Assembly (NCBI GenBank): GCA_947034885.2
Contig: OX344758.2
Span: 15,651,067 to 15,715,066, forward strand
Source: Thuidium tamariscinum
Taxonomy: Eukaryota > Streptophyta > Bryopsida > Hypnales > Thuidiaceae
Reading direction: 5' to 3'
Length of the DNA stretch: 64,000 bases
Under the pieces are notes generated by a model. The model saw nothing but the letters and a program-made list of their open reading frames with translations, was not told the origin of the DNA and did no database searches. A program made the position numbers and the translations under genes. Shown here in pieces: positions 1 to 11,523 of the stretch (its first letter is position 1; each line of letters starts with the position of its first letter).

Positions 1-144
1 ACCCATGTGGGATATATAAATTTCAACTTGTTGGAACTAAAATTTGAATTTTGAATTTCTAAATTTTTTTCATTCAAAAATGAAAAAATTTGAAAATTCA
101 AATTTTAGTTCCAACAAGTTGAAATTTATATATCCCACATGGGT
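1..144. repeat. Near-perfect palindrome / fold-back at window edge
   Basis: Arms 1-52 and 93-144 are perfect reverse complements beginning ACCCATGTGGGATATATAAA. The central part (about 61-90) is itself partly self-complementary, so the whole segment could form one long hairpin. It starts at base 1, so the element may continue to the left of the window. No ORF of note lies in it. A fold-back MITE or a hairpin-RNA locus are both possible; the sequence alone does not decide. Confidence 0.85.
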
Positions 145-2520
145 TGGAGCACCTCCCTCCACCCCATGGGGATATAAGGAGCCTTGCTCCATTGCATACT
201 CACTTCTTCCTCCATACACTTCATAGTGAATGTAGGGAGGCATGAGTTTCCAATAGAGGTGGAAATCCCTACATCCTCTTGGGGAGGAGGGAGGAGTTCC
301 AATCCATGTGGGATAAAAGAAGCTATGAACTCATTTTTTTTTGAGATAAGAATTCTCTCATTTTTGTTAATGAAATTGCTTGTAAGCATTTCATTTTTGA
401 AAAAAAATTTGAAATTGGAAGGTCAGCAGGGTCTGTACCTCGATTTCGGGGTCTAAAGTGCAGTCAAACTCCCTTCCGGCCCCTGGGTAAAACGCAGTAT
501 TTTCCCGTCTGCCCAGTAAATTTGGCAGCGCCGGGCCATATTTTGAGTCTTATTTTGCGTGGGGTGGGGTACAGATAGTTGGCTGACCCGGCCAAATACC
601 CAGTTTGAGCCAAATTCTGAGCTGCAGTGGGGATGGTCTAAACGTCTTGATCCATTGTGAAATGGTCAAACATCATGTCTGAACTAAATTTGGCCTTCTA
701 AATTGTGTTCAAACAACAATATTATATTTTTATTACTTGAAACTAAGAATTGTATATCACTATGAGAAATTTCAATTTGTTTTGTGAAAAATTATAATTG
801 TTATCATTTTTGTTGCAAAAATTGAACATAAATAAGTAAAAACAGCAAAAACAATCCAAATTATTTGAATTTTTCATAAGTGGTACAAGTAGAAATGGAG
901 ATTAGTGTGAAAAATTTTCAATTGGTTATTTTATTTTTTACATCCAAAACAACCACAACAAAGACCTTGAAGTCAAATTCAACTATCAAACCAAATTTAT
1001 CCTTTTATTTGATTGATGTATAAAATTTTGATATTTTTCACTAGTGGAAAAGTGCATTTTCTTTTTACACTGTTTTTTTCAATAATTTTGAAGGAAAATA
1101 AAATTATTGTGAATTTTTTAAGCTAAAGGTGGAAATAAAATTATATCAATTAGAAAATATATTAGAAAATTTTGTAATTTTTACTATAAATCAAGGATAG
1201 AATGAAAAATATAATTTTATAGTTTAAATTCAAATTATATTTAAAAAAATAAAATATGAATTAAAAACACACTATATTGTGTTATTTGGATTCTAACACA
1301 TGGAGCTTTCAGTTGCAATAATTCTTTCAATTTTTGACATTTTTCAAAATTTCAAAATGGAATAGAAAGAAAACTTGTCAAGCTTCATTTTCATAGTTTA
1401 AAATATATATCAATAATGGATATTTTGAAAGTTACAATCAAGGTTGACCAAGGCGCATCCACTTTTTGGATGCGCGGACCTCAAAGGATTAAGTGGTTCA
1501 GTAATCGACCATCTAAGGGCTGGAACTGAATTGCGGGGGAGGTGAACCATCTTGAAATATTTTTCAGTGAATTTTCCTTGAAAGATAGATAGAATAGGCA
1601 TCTAACCCAAGTTGTTTCATATTTTTTGGAGCTTTGTGGAATTAGTTATGAATTTCTGAAGTCAATATGGCATAGGGCTCCTAAACTCCCCCCCCCCCCC
1701 TTCCTCAAATGTACACTATTTGTACATCACTGTAAAGATCAAAAAGTAGCATGTACCAACAATGTACATTTGGGAAGGTGAGTGGTTTGGGGGCTTGAGC
1801 GGTTCTCCAGCCTCCTACCTTAAGTGGTTCAATAATCAACCACCTAAGATTCATCTGAGGTTCACCTAAACATTTGAGATTTTTTTTGGTAGACGAAAGA
1901 GAAAAACGCAGGTATGGCAAAAAAATTTGGTACATTTTTGACCCCAACATAATAAGATACAATTTTTAGAAGGCAAAGGTAAGTAGGGTGCTATTCACAT
2001 GTATAGGAAGTAGTAATGATCACCCGGATTGTCTCTATTATTAGAACAAGAGAGTCCAAAAATCAATTTGGAAGATGTTGTAAATATTCAACAAAGTCAA
2101 CTTTTGCACTAACCATGTGTTAAAAAACCAAGCAAGTTCTTTTTGCAATGACATTCCATTTCATTTGTTTAACAAAACAACAATCAAGACACATATATAC
2201 TGCTCATTTGGCCAAAACGTGACAAGTAAGCACATTTTAATGTTGCTTTTATTGTCATTAGAATTTATATTTAAGTTATTCAATCACATAGTTTAAGCCA
2301 TACACTACTCATAATAGTTGTCCCCATTGACTATTGACTATCTTGAAATCACTCACTTTTAATGACATTTTTTAGGTTCAATAAAACTATTCCATTTTGC
2401 AGAGCATGTGCATTGTTTCAAGGCCCTTTGTAGGAGCTGTTCAAAAAGACCACTCAATTTAAAAGCTTGTTCTTATAGTAGAAAGAAAGATTATGGTAGA
2501 TATAGCGGCACAATGCAACC
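145..2520. other. Intergenic, AT-rich; no gene seen
   Basis: Only short ORFs without recognisable domains. Local features: a GC-richer patch at about 430-660; an 8-bp hairpin (GCGCATCC, 1453-1460, with GGATGCGC, 1468-1475); a run of 13 C at 1688-1700; and a segment at 1500-1660 that is a diverged copy of sequence found twice near 55.9 and 56.3 kb. No splice-able coding sequence was recognised. Confidence 0.6.
1500..1660. repeat. Dispersed repeat segment shared with 55.9 and 56.3 kb
   Basis: This stretch reads in the same order as 55,875-56,000 and 56,235-56,385: ACCATCTAAG, then a GGTGAA motif, then CTTGAAATATTTTTCAGT, then GGCATCTAA and CAAGTTGTTT. The three share recognisable blocks with many substitutions. 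It therefore belongs to a dispersed repeat family; its class is unknown. Confidence 0.6.
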
Positions 2521-2529
2521 ACCTTATCC

Positions 2530-2745
2530 TTTTTGTCATCACAAGGGATTTGAGGACAAGAATAACCCATTTTAGAACTGTTGCTCTACATGTTCCCTAC
2601 GTTGTCTAGAATTTGTAAATTAGCCCTATTGGCTGAAATTTTTGAATTTTTGAAGGAAAAAAAATTAATTTTTTCAAAAATTCTAAAAAGTGTAAAGAAA
2701 CGTAAAATTGATTAAAATTTTCCTATAATAATTTGAATTAAGGTT
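2530..2745. repeat. Dispersed AT-rich repeat (copy also at 35.6 kb)
   Basis: Aligns by eye with 35,615-35,815: GGGATTTGAGG, then an ACTGTT block, TTCCCT, CTCTAGAA-like, CCCTATT(G/A)GCTGAAATTTTTG, then an AT-rich run. Later parts of the 35.6-kb copy resemble 16,860-17,080 and 52,125-52,350, both marked by AATGTGGCAGT-type sequence. Diverged family of unknown class, non-coding. Confidence 0.5.
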
Positions 2746-3369
2746 GAAGCACTAGTAATCAACCATGCCCCCCCAAATGTAGGGTGAGTTGTTTCTAACT
2801 TTAGCATAGAAATGAAGCTTGGAATGTTTTTTTGTTTTTTTATTTTTTATTTATTTTTCAAGTTTGAGACTAATAAAGAAAAGAGACATATCCAAAAGAA
2901 GTTAGTGAGATAGTAGTTCTAGATTGATAGGAATTGAAAGACTCTAAAGATTGAAAATAAGTGCAATGCACTTTTAGGCTCCCAAAATTCATTGTAATTT
3001 TGATTTTAACGGTAAAATTTTGAAAAATCCTCTATCCTCATACTTTGGTCAAGGTGAATTGGCCCTTTTGCTCGGCCACTCCAAATCATTCCATAAGTGT
3101 AGTAATATTAAAAGCCCCCTATTTTGTGCTTGATTAATTTATTAAGTACATCCTTTCTAGATGATTTGGGGCCTTTGATTGCAAATATCTATTCAAAATT
3201 TTCAAATTTGATTATGTGTAGAAAATTAAAAAAATTTGAGCATTTTACTAAGTAACCAAGTAAGGGGGTCAATTCATACTGGCCTATATTTCCTATCTTC
3301 CTACATGGAAAACAGACTTGTTTTTACAGAAATCATCCTTTTTGAAACAATGTGAATCATCTACTTTAA

Positions 3370-3725
3370 CCCCTAAAGGACCAATATAGCAATTTTGGAC
3401 AACTCACTATGGATGGATTTTTTCTTTTTTGAAATTTTCACACAACATGTGCCCAAGGAGTAGCTTTAAGGCCCAACAATTTTCATAACTTTTGACTACA
3501 TGGTTCAAAAGTTATTTTATGACATGTAGTTTTCATTGCTTAGTGGGCAACCCGGGTAGCTAAAAAGACTTCTACAAAAAAAAAATTTAAGAAAAAAAAT
3601 TTTTGAAATTAGTTTTTAGATTTATATATAAGTGGAATAGTTTTATATCATTTCATTTTGATTAATGAAATAAAAGTTATGGAAGTTTTAGTTTATAGGT
3701 AGTTTGTAGGAAGTTATGGATTGTC
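3370..3725. mobile_element. Partial TTAA-type element, one end preserved
   Basis: TTAA (3366-3369) is followed by CCCCTAAAGGACCAA. The reverse complement of 63,600-63,976 matches this segment through CAACAATTTTCATAACTTTTGACTACA and on to the (A/T)-rich block with GAAATAAAAGTTATGGAAG. It is thus one end of the element seen complete at 63,026-63,972, in opposite orientation; the other end is lost. Confidence 0.6.
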
Positions 3726-5553
3726 TCAGGGGGGACATTTCCCGCGTTTTAGGAACCTACATGCACTAGAACGTAGGGTGGATTTAATTCATTTTGAGTC
3801 ATATTTATAAATATTTATTAAAAAAATTACATATAAAGTGGGGGACATGAAAAGTGGCAAGTCTATTATAAAAAATGTAGGTAGCCAAAAAATATGGTCC
3901 ATTAATTTGTAGGTACATGTAATTTAAGGGCAAGAGAGTTGGATCCAAGGTATTGTATTTAGTGGAGTATGTTTGTACTACATCTGAATTATAGTATAGT
4001 AGAGTTGCAGAATAGTACTCACACGTCAAAGTTACAGTATAGTACTTGCACATCAGAGTTACATTAGAGGATGAAAATGTGAAGTATTACAATGTTATCT
4101 CCAAATCATTGGATGAAGGTGTAATTTCAAATCTTTAGACTTTAAGGTTAGGTCGATTCGTCAACAATTCACATACTATAGTAAAAAAAATCTTCATTTA
4201 TCCCTTGTTTGTGGATTTCATCTATTACTATATGGCTCACACTAGAAATGATTGGATCTTTGAGTTGTATGTATTATGTAAGCTTTTTAATGTTTGTATG
4301 CAATTTTCATTTGAATGTTACTTTCAATTAATTGAAAATAATCCTTTTGATTATAAAAGTAGTTTTGGTAATATTTTCTTAAGAAGAAAAAATTATTGTG
4401 ATTAAAATGAATCAAATTGCAAGGATATACTAAAGAAATATATTTATGCACATATTATAGATATATATTACAAACATTCTTACAAGATGTTGAAGCAATA
4501 CATTAATAGTACAATACAACAATTTGGTTTGATGAGACATTTTTGTCTCTAAATGAAGTTGATATCCAATGGTCAATTCAAGAGGTTCACATATTTCAAT
4601 AGCAATATGGATGGCCATTGAAATAGCAAAGATATGATAAGGTTATATACAAACAATATTACAATTATTGGTGGTTTTATTTTCAATGGCCTCATTTAAT
4701 ATGAATTGAGGGAATTGAGTTGTCTTCCTTGATCGTGTGTCTCCAGAAACCACAACCTACGCTACATATTTGAAAGTAACCAATATAATTCTGATCAATT
4801 TTGGAATTTAACTAGTATACAAGAACTTCAATAAATACTTGAAAGTATGTCTTACACATTATGATACATAGCAATTCACATACTAAATTAGATAGTTGCA
4901 ACAATATTCCAAAACACCTAATTATTAGCAATTGACTTCAAAAATTCCTTTTACAATTTATATATTGGCAGACCTTTCAATTTTAATGTTTTGTGTTTGA
5001 TTCATTCATGCTAATTTGTGTTGAAGTGTACTTATTGTGTACATTCACATGTCAATGCATCTGAACGTATGTATGTTCAAAGTACTCTTTCAAAAAAATT
5101 GCATTTCCTAAACCTTGAACATAGCATTGTTTGAGATTGCATAAGATTTTGAGCTAGAAACTGAATCTTTTTTTCTATGAACTTTTTCCTTGTCACTTTT
5201 AGTTTTTCATTAGTTTTTTATTTAGTTTTTTTACTTACAAAAATATAGGCTAAAATTTTTGCATTGACCTATATATTATAAGTAATGATATTTTGTACGT
5301 ATTGTACGTATTGTACATATTGATATTTTGAAGATGGAAAGAGAGTGAAGATGACGGTTTCAAAAGGGTGTGATTTTGGATGTATCCACCTACCTTAACC
5401 TTATATTGTTGTGGCTAACACTAGGTGTCTAATAGACGATAGACAATCCTTTTGTATGAGACAGATGTGCAATTGTTCATCCTTGGATTTTTGAGCAAAA
5501 AAAGGGAGGTCTTGCACAATACTCTGACCTCCAATGAATACTTCTATATTTCT
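3726..5553. other. Intergenic; nothing recognised
   Basis: Very AT-rich. Short ORFs show no known domain. A small direct repeat (GTACGTATT, about three units) lies near 5295-5320. No gene or structured element could be supported. Confidence 0.6.
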
Positions 5554-5557
5554 TTAA

Positions 5558-6120
5558 TTCCTAAAGGTTTTTTACTATGTTTTCACCCAAATCGCTCTAA
5601 AATTGTCATTTCTATGACAATAACCAAATTTTAGAATATTTTCTTTTAATAATTCAACTACAAGATCTTTTAGTATACTAGTTTGAAAAGATGTAGAAAA
5701 AGTTTCAAAAATTTCCACTCTATAGATTGCAAAATGTTAGTGTTTGAAGTTACAAATTTTTTTTTACCACTACAAAAATCCAGGCAACTACACTTCAGAA
5801 GGCTACATTTGTATGAAAAAATGTACAAAATGGTTGTAACTCTTTGGATTCATTTTTCAATTCAAATTGGCTACATGCTTGAAATTTTTTAAATCATTTT
5901 ATTTTGTACAACATGTAAAAAAAAATAGTAAGTGAAAAGAAGTAGAAAACGATTTAAAATACTAAATTATTAACAATTCATTTATTGAATTGAAAAATGA
6001 CCATCCCAATGGTTGTAATGTTGTAGTAGACAATCTACATCCAATGTTTGTTTTTTCAAAATTTATAAAAAATTGAATTAAATAAAAGACTTCAAAGTTT
6101 ATTTTAGAATACACAATTCA
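5558..6120. mobile_element. Partial TTAA-type element, opposite end
   Basis: TTAA at 5554-5557 is followed by a CCTAAAGG-type terminus, then ACTATGTTTTCACCC, the order seen at 63,022-63,060. Similarity runs on through GTTTGAAGTTACAAA, CCACTACAAAAATCCAGGCA and the TGGATTCAT block to about 6,120. It represents the other half of the family seen complete at 63,026-63,972. No right terminus could be found here. Confidence 0.55.
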
Positions 6121-6749
6121 CTTGGGGGGTCACTCTCACTACATTTGGGGGACCCATGTGTAGTAGAGGGATATTTTTTGGGGGCCTATTTACCTCCTAG
6201 GCAACATTAAGAGGACCTCTATTATAACCTAATGCAGAAAAATCTCCCATATAATCATCTATATGTTGAAAAAATGATTCCAAAACATGTACACCAAAAA
6301 ACTGTTTGACCTTTCATACCTCTTGCATATTTAGTGCGTTGGAACCTCTTTTCCAATAATAAAATCAATGAAAATTTGATTACTCTAATAAGATAAAGAA
6401 GGCACGATAGTAAAAAGTCATGGTTTGAGGGTGTCCCGTTGGTACAAGGTCTTTTTCTTGTGTGGGGCTTCAAAAATGTGGTTGAGGCCATCAATTTCAC
6501 ATGTGAATTTGGCAAAATGTTTGGCCTATATAGATAGCTACAGAAATTTTAACAATTTTACAATAAAATTTTCATCAAAACCGCGGTAATAATTGGTTAC
6601 ATACTCACATTTCTTCTTTGATATTACAATAGGCTTATATCTAGACCAAAGTATTTGTAGGAATTTGACAACATTTTGTAACCTCCAAACAAACAAGCAA
6701 CCCATGGTAGGCCCCCTAGGACAACATTACATCTAGTCTTTGTCAACTT
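6121..6749. other. Intergenic; remnant of a TIR-element interior
   Basis: No gene. About 6,260-6,400 shares blocks (TTTGACC, CTTTTGCA-like, GTGCGTTGGAAC) with 8,222-8,370 and 60,615-60,740, which lies inside the 277-bp TIR element at 60,521. It is probably a decayed relative of that family. Confidence 0.4.
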
Positions 6750-7057
6750 CTTAGGGTGTAAAGCCCAGCTTCCATGTGAGCCGGGCCGGTAGCAAAAGAG
6801 CTAGGAGACAAGAAGCTCCCACTGAATGTGTTGTCCGACTTGGTAAGCAGAGAAGGAAGGTTTGAAGTTTCACCGATATCGGTAGACAAGCCCATTGGTG
6901 AAGCTTGATCGAACTTCAAGGGAATCATTACGTGTGCTTTTCTTACTCAACATCTCTCCACCCACCGGGTCCACATAGAAGTGTCATCACCCACTTCTCA
7001 TTGTAGCTCTCCCTGGCAAGTTCTACTAGCCTAGTTCACATGGAAGCTAACCCTAAG
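6750..7057. mobile_element. TIR element, ~310 bp, non-coding
   Basis: AGCTTCCATGTGA (6767-6779) is perfectly repeated in inverted orientation at 7036-7048. TTAGGGT just outside on the left and ACCCTAA on the right extend the inverted repeat, with a small insertion in the left arm. The interior is less AT-rich than its surroundings and has no transposase. A MITE of unknown superfamily; target duplication not identified. Confidence 0.55.
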
Positions 7058-9585
7058 ACCCAAATTTTTCAGTGAAATGAATAAATGTATAATTTTCCAT
7101 CTATTTGAAAAAAAGATAATTTGATATTTCTCAACATCTTTAGGGTAGTTTGGAATGGATTCCCATTATGAGTTCAAATTCTCCAAATTTGATCATCCCC
7201 GGAAAAAATGGAGCACAGGGTGGGTTCACAAGTGGACGGATTTCTGATCTAAGGTAGCCCTGACCCACCTCTTGGCCCAATTTGTATCTCTCCTGAATGT
7301 GGATTGGCTGGAAACAGGGGATTGTCTACAATCCCAGGAAGTCAGGAAAACAACGATCAAATAATAAATAAATAAAACAATATTCAGTTCAAATAATATA
7401 CTTCGTATTTTTGCGGCCGGGTTGAACCGACCCGGTTTTGTCTAAAGTAGTGCGACGAGCCAATTGTGGAGCCCTAGGCAAGGGTGAAAGTAAAAAAAAA
7501 AGCCCCCTAGTTTGAGTTGTGTTAATGCGGATGATAACACCTCCCGAAACTAATTTGGGGTCTCTAATTGTAAATAAGAACTTAGAATTTGCAAAATTTT
7601 ATGTTGCGCAGTAAATAAAATGTTTGAGTGTTTTTTCCATGATAAAGAAAGAGGGGCAAAACAGCCTCTGCAATCGGCTCATCGCACTACTATGGATGCG
7701 ATCAACCGACCCCTCACTTGTTCCCAAGAGAAAAGGCACTAAATTTTTTTATTTGTTGTGCATGATAAAATTTGCAAATTTTGGATTTGTATTTGCAATC
7801 AAAGGCCCTAAAATAGATAGGGGAATTATTTATACATATGCATCTCCAAATTACTTTTGGAGATGGGCAAAGAGGTTGGTTTACTCTGACCTTTCTATGT
7901 GCGGTAAGGAGACTACTATCCTAGAAAATATTAATTGATTAATTTTAAATTAATTTTAAAAGTTTTTAAAGTTTTTATAAAGTTTATTCTAATTCAAATA
8001 TTATGACTAGCAATGGCTAGTTCATAGTATAGAAAACAATAAAGGGAACAACCTTGAAATGGCCCTCCCTTGCTCTCAATTCTCGTCTGTTGATTTTAAT
8101 TCAACAAAAATACAACAACATGCCGACAAGTAGAGCTAAGGTGGATGCCCTTTAAAGCACCCCTACTAAAAACTGACATCATCACTTTCTAAGCATCTCC
8201 AAAGTCAATATGTACCTTTGTTGAAGAAATGATTTTAGAACCTCTACAAGAAAAAAACTTTGACCTTTTGTAACTTTTGCACATGTAGTATCTAACTATC
8301 ACATTATTTTGTGCATTGGAACCTCCTTTCATTTATCAATTAGAAAATATAAAATTTTGATCAATCCGATAATAATGATTTATAGGACAAATTTGTGGGC
8401 CTACTTTGATGCTTAGTGCTCCTATTCTTCAACAATTCAAAAAAACATAATTAGGGAAGCCATATCTAATTGAAGACAAATTATGAATAGAGTAAAGTTG
8501 CCAATCACTATACAAACACAATTCAAAACTTCCTCCATATAAATATGAAAACTTGCATGTTTTGAAATTTTCCATGATTATTAAATGCCATCTACAAATT
8601 CACCTTTGAAAAATTCACATTTTAGTAATACCAAATTCAACCATTAGATAGGACAAGAACTTCATAAAGTGTCTCTACTAATTAGGATGACTTTTATCCA
8701 AGCAATTTTGAAAAATAAATAAGAATTTAAATATATTACTTGTCTAAAAATTAGACTTTGGAGCACTTGACAGTTAAAGATATCAAGAAGTTAATAATGA
8801 CAACAAATTATTTCATGAAAGGAAATAAAATATTAGAATTTGTCTACAACCATGCTAGAATACAATTCAACTTGGAATTGCAATAGGACACTTTAAAAAG
8901 TAATCCAAATATCTTGATTTTTTTCCTACATGCACATTATCAATATTAGTTGTAGATTCATAATTCTCAAGATACAACTAAAGCTTTAGTATCCTATACC
9001 ACATCACAATCTCTCAGTTAAAACAAAATGTCATTTCCAACAAATCAAATTGCCTCTAGTCCTTAAAGTAAGAATTTAAGACCTAACTCTTAACGTTATT
9101 AGTTCCTAACTAACTAGTTATACAACTAAATGCATTAACAACTTGAGGACTATAATGGAACTACATCAGCTTGAATACCTTGATACAAAAGACATCTACA
9201 ATAGAAGTGATGTACATAAATATTACACTATGTTCCATTCTCTACAATTTGACCACCACATTAATGCACACATATTAGCGAAATTACACATACTTGAAAA
9301 AATATTCACAATCACAATTCTCAACACATTCTATCTTGATAATTCATGAGAAGATATGGGGTAAATTTACTTACAACTTATTGCAACTACAGAATTGAAA
9401 TTGTAGCCATCTTTACCAAACCGCACAAAATTCAAAAATACTCGTATGCCCTTTTCTGTGTAGCATAACATTCAGTAGCCCATGGAAGACTGCCTTCCCC
9501 TTGGTGAAGTCCCCATCACCTAATTTCAGCTGACATTTCTTGGAGTTGCAACTTTAGTTACTGATTGGAGTGGAATACCATTGGT
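7058..9585. other. Intergenic, with a loose inverted repeat at 7.55-7.81 kb
   Basis: No gene recognised. Arms 7553-7610 and 7755-7813 are imperfect inverted repeats (TTTGCAAAATTTTATG against CATGATAAAATTTGCAAA), flanked by GCCCCCTA-type sequence also present at 3,113. A possible decayed TIR element. TAAGGTGGATGCCC at 8,136 resembles the ends of elements at 60.4-60.8 kb. The 7,624-7,938 ORF has no known domain. Confidence 0.4.
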
Positions 9586-9667
9586 GCTGGATGGAATGGT
9601 GTGGAATATCCCACACCATTTCATCTGCTGGATGGAATGGTGTGGGATATTCCACACCATTTCATCC
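9586..9667. repeat. Two 41-bp tandem units, each a palindrome
   Basis: Units 9586-9626 and 9627-9667 are nearly identical. Within each, GGAATGGTGTGG faces a reverse-complement CCACACCATTTC, so each unit can fold separately or the two can pair with each other. No coding role is evident. Confidence 0.8.
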
Positions 9668-9867
9668 GCTGGGAGGTAGTGTGACAGTCTGCTACTGAAT
9701 GTAATGAGGGGAGATGTTTTGTACTTGAGAGAAACGATCCATTTTTGTGACAAGTGAGACGATTCCCACTTGCAGCGCTCCATTGCTCTTTTTGCTGTTG
9801 CTCAGTCCCTCGTCAACCCCTCGCAAAAGTCCTTGATCCATCCATCGCCACGGATCCTCTGTCCACC

Positions 9868-10710
9868 ATGTAGGAACCCTACTCAGACAAATTTGTAAGC
9901 CACACTCATGATCAGGATCAATTGCATGATCAATCACTTCTTCAATCGCTTGGACAATCATTTGCTGTTAGTCTACTATACTGCTTACAATTCTAGCTTG
10001 ATTTCAGCTGAATGAGCTTCTGAATGTTGCAGTTGGTGTGAGACTCAGTAACAATTTTGTTACTGTTCTTTTGTTTTCTTTCATTCGGGTGTTGGTAATT
10101 TGGGTTGCATCTTAGGTCTGATTGTGCGGAGGTTGCTGAATTTCATTTCCTTGCATTCAGTCGTTAGTAGGAATTGATGTGTTTAATTGCATCCGCTTTA
10201 ATCGTCTCTAGAATACCATGTAACTATTCGTCCACGAAATAGCGACCCTATTCGTACAGATTTGTAAGAGACACAAGATCATGTTGAATTGCATGAACAA
10301 TCGCTTGTTCATTCATCTGTTGTCAATCTAGAGTGTTGCTTCCAATTCAAGCTTGATATCTGAGTGAGGTTGTTGATGGTGCAATTGGGGTGAGATTTAG
10401 TAGCGATTTTGTTGCAGTATCTTCTATTTTCTCTCATTCGGGTGATGAGAATTTTGGTTACATTGAAGCTATTTCTTAGGTCTCATAATGCGAAGCTTAC
10501 TGAATTTCGTCTCTTTGAGCTCGGTTGTAGAAATTTATGTGCTTAATTGCATCCACGTCAATTGTCTCTAGAATACTATGTAGCAATCCTATTCATACAA
10601 ACTTATCAGAGATATAGGATCATGTTCAAATGCAAGATCAATTGGTTTTCTGATGGTAGTCCAGTGTATTGCTTCCGATTCCAGCTTGATATGTGAGTTA
10701 GAACGCTTCC
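9868..10710. repeat. Imperfect tandem repeat, ~350-bp period, about 2.3 units
   Basis: Three successive blocks start near 9868, 10,236 and 10,585 with CCTA(C/T)TC, (T/A)GTAAGAGACA-like and ATCATGTTGAATTGCATGA-like sequence, ending in AGCTTGATNTNTGAG. Units 1 and 2 continue with TTTTGTT...TCATTCGGGTG and CTCTAGAATACCATGTA; unit 3 is cut short near the hairpin at 10,757. The ACCATGT junctions faintly recall a retrotransposon primer-binding site, but no LTR pair was seen. Confidence 0.6.
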
Positions 10711-10756
10711 AAAGCTCCTGGCACACACTCGCCAACTGACAGAACGAAGGAGCATG

Positions 10757-10891
10757 GGGAGATTTTTTGGGTTTACTAAGTGCTAAACTCACTACCATTA
10801 CCACTTTGGAAGTGGTAATAGTACTGATTTTACCACTTAGAATGTGGTAATGGTAGTGAGTTCACTACGTAGTAAACCCAAAAAATCTCCC
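10757..10891. mobile_element. 135-bp hairpin MITE
   Basis: Ends GGGAGATTTTTTGGGTTTAC and its exact reverse complement (22 bp perfect including the next bases). Complementarity continues inward through ACTCACTACCATTACCAC, leaving a short loop. Size and near-complete fold-back fit a stem-loop MITE. Flanking duplication unclear. Confidence 0.75.
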
Positions 10892-10974
10892 TGTGGAGGC
10901 AACCAGTCCTAAACAATCGACCACAGAAATCGACGATTACGCTACAATGCTCCTCTCTCCTTGGAACTGAATCA

Positions 10975-11158
10975 TTGTCGCGCGGTCATCACCGAAACAA
11001 ACATCCACCCACGCCTGCTGCCAATATGAACATCGCCCCCGCTCGCTCTGCCTCCAACAGCACTCTCGTTCCACGACCATGCACGCTACAACGTCCCCCC
11101 AAGTTCCAAGTTCCCGAAGTTCCCCTCATTGGGAGCGTAAGCGTCTACCAAGGGGCCC
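10975..11158 (+). other. GC-rich coding-like fragment ending at the duplication breakpoint
   Basis: An ORF from 10,975 (66 codons, Pro/Ser/Arg-rich, with PEVPLIGSVSVYQG near its end) lies in an unusually GC-rich patch that stops at the left border of the tandem duplication (11,159). It may be a first exon or a truncated gene remnant. No domain is recognised and no donor site is convincing. Confidence 0.3.
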
Positions 11159-11523
11159 ATAAAAATGGAATATAAATTCTTTTTTGACTTCTCAAAAAAT
11201 TTAACAAAACATAAGGCCATTTTATAGTAGGTACCAATTCTCAATTGCTTATCAAGTCATATTTAGGTGTAGTTACCTTCATAGAAAATTGGTATTTTGA
11301 AGTAAAAAGAAAATACTTAGATCTAGAGTTAGACAATCATTACAAAAAATTTGGGGTCTCTAGAGGGCCACTTCACAATGACATGTTTCTAGCTATAATT
11401 CTCTATTTCATTGGTGTTAGAAATAGTGACACGTATCTAGCAACCACATCATTTGACTTCTATAATTGCTCTTGAAGTAGCGAACTACACTTTGCTCTCA
11501 TACAAGTTTTGTTATTTTGTTAG

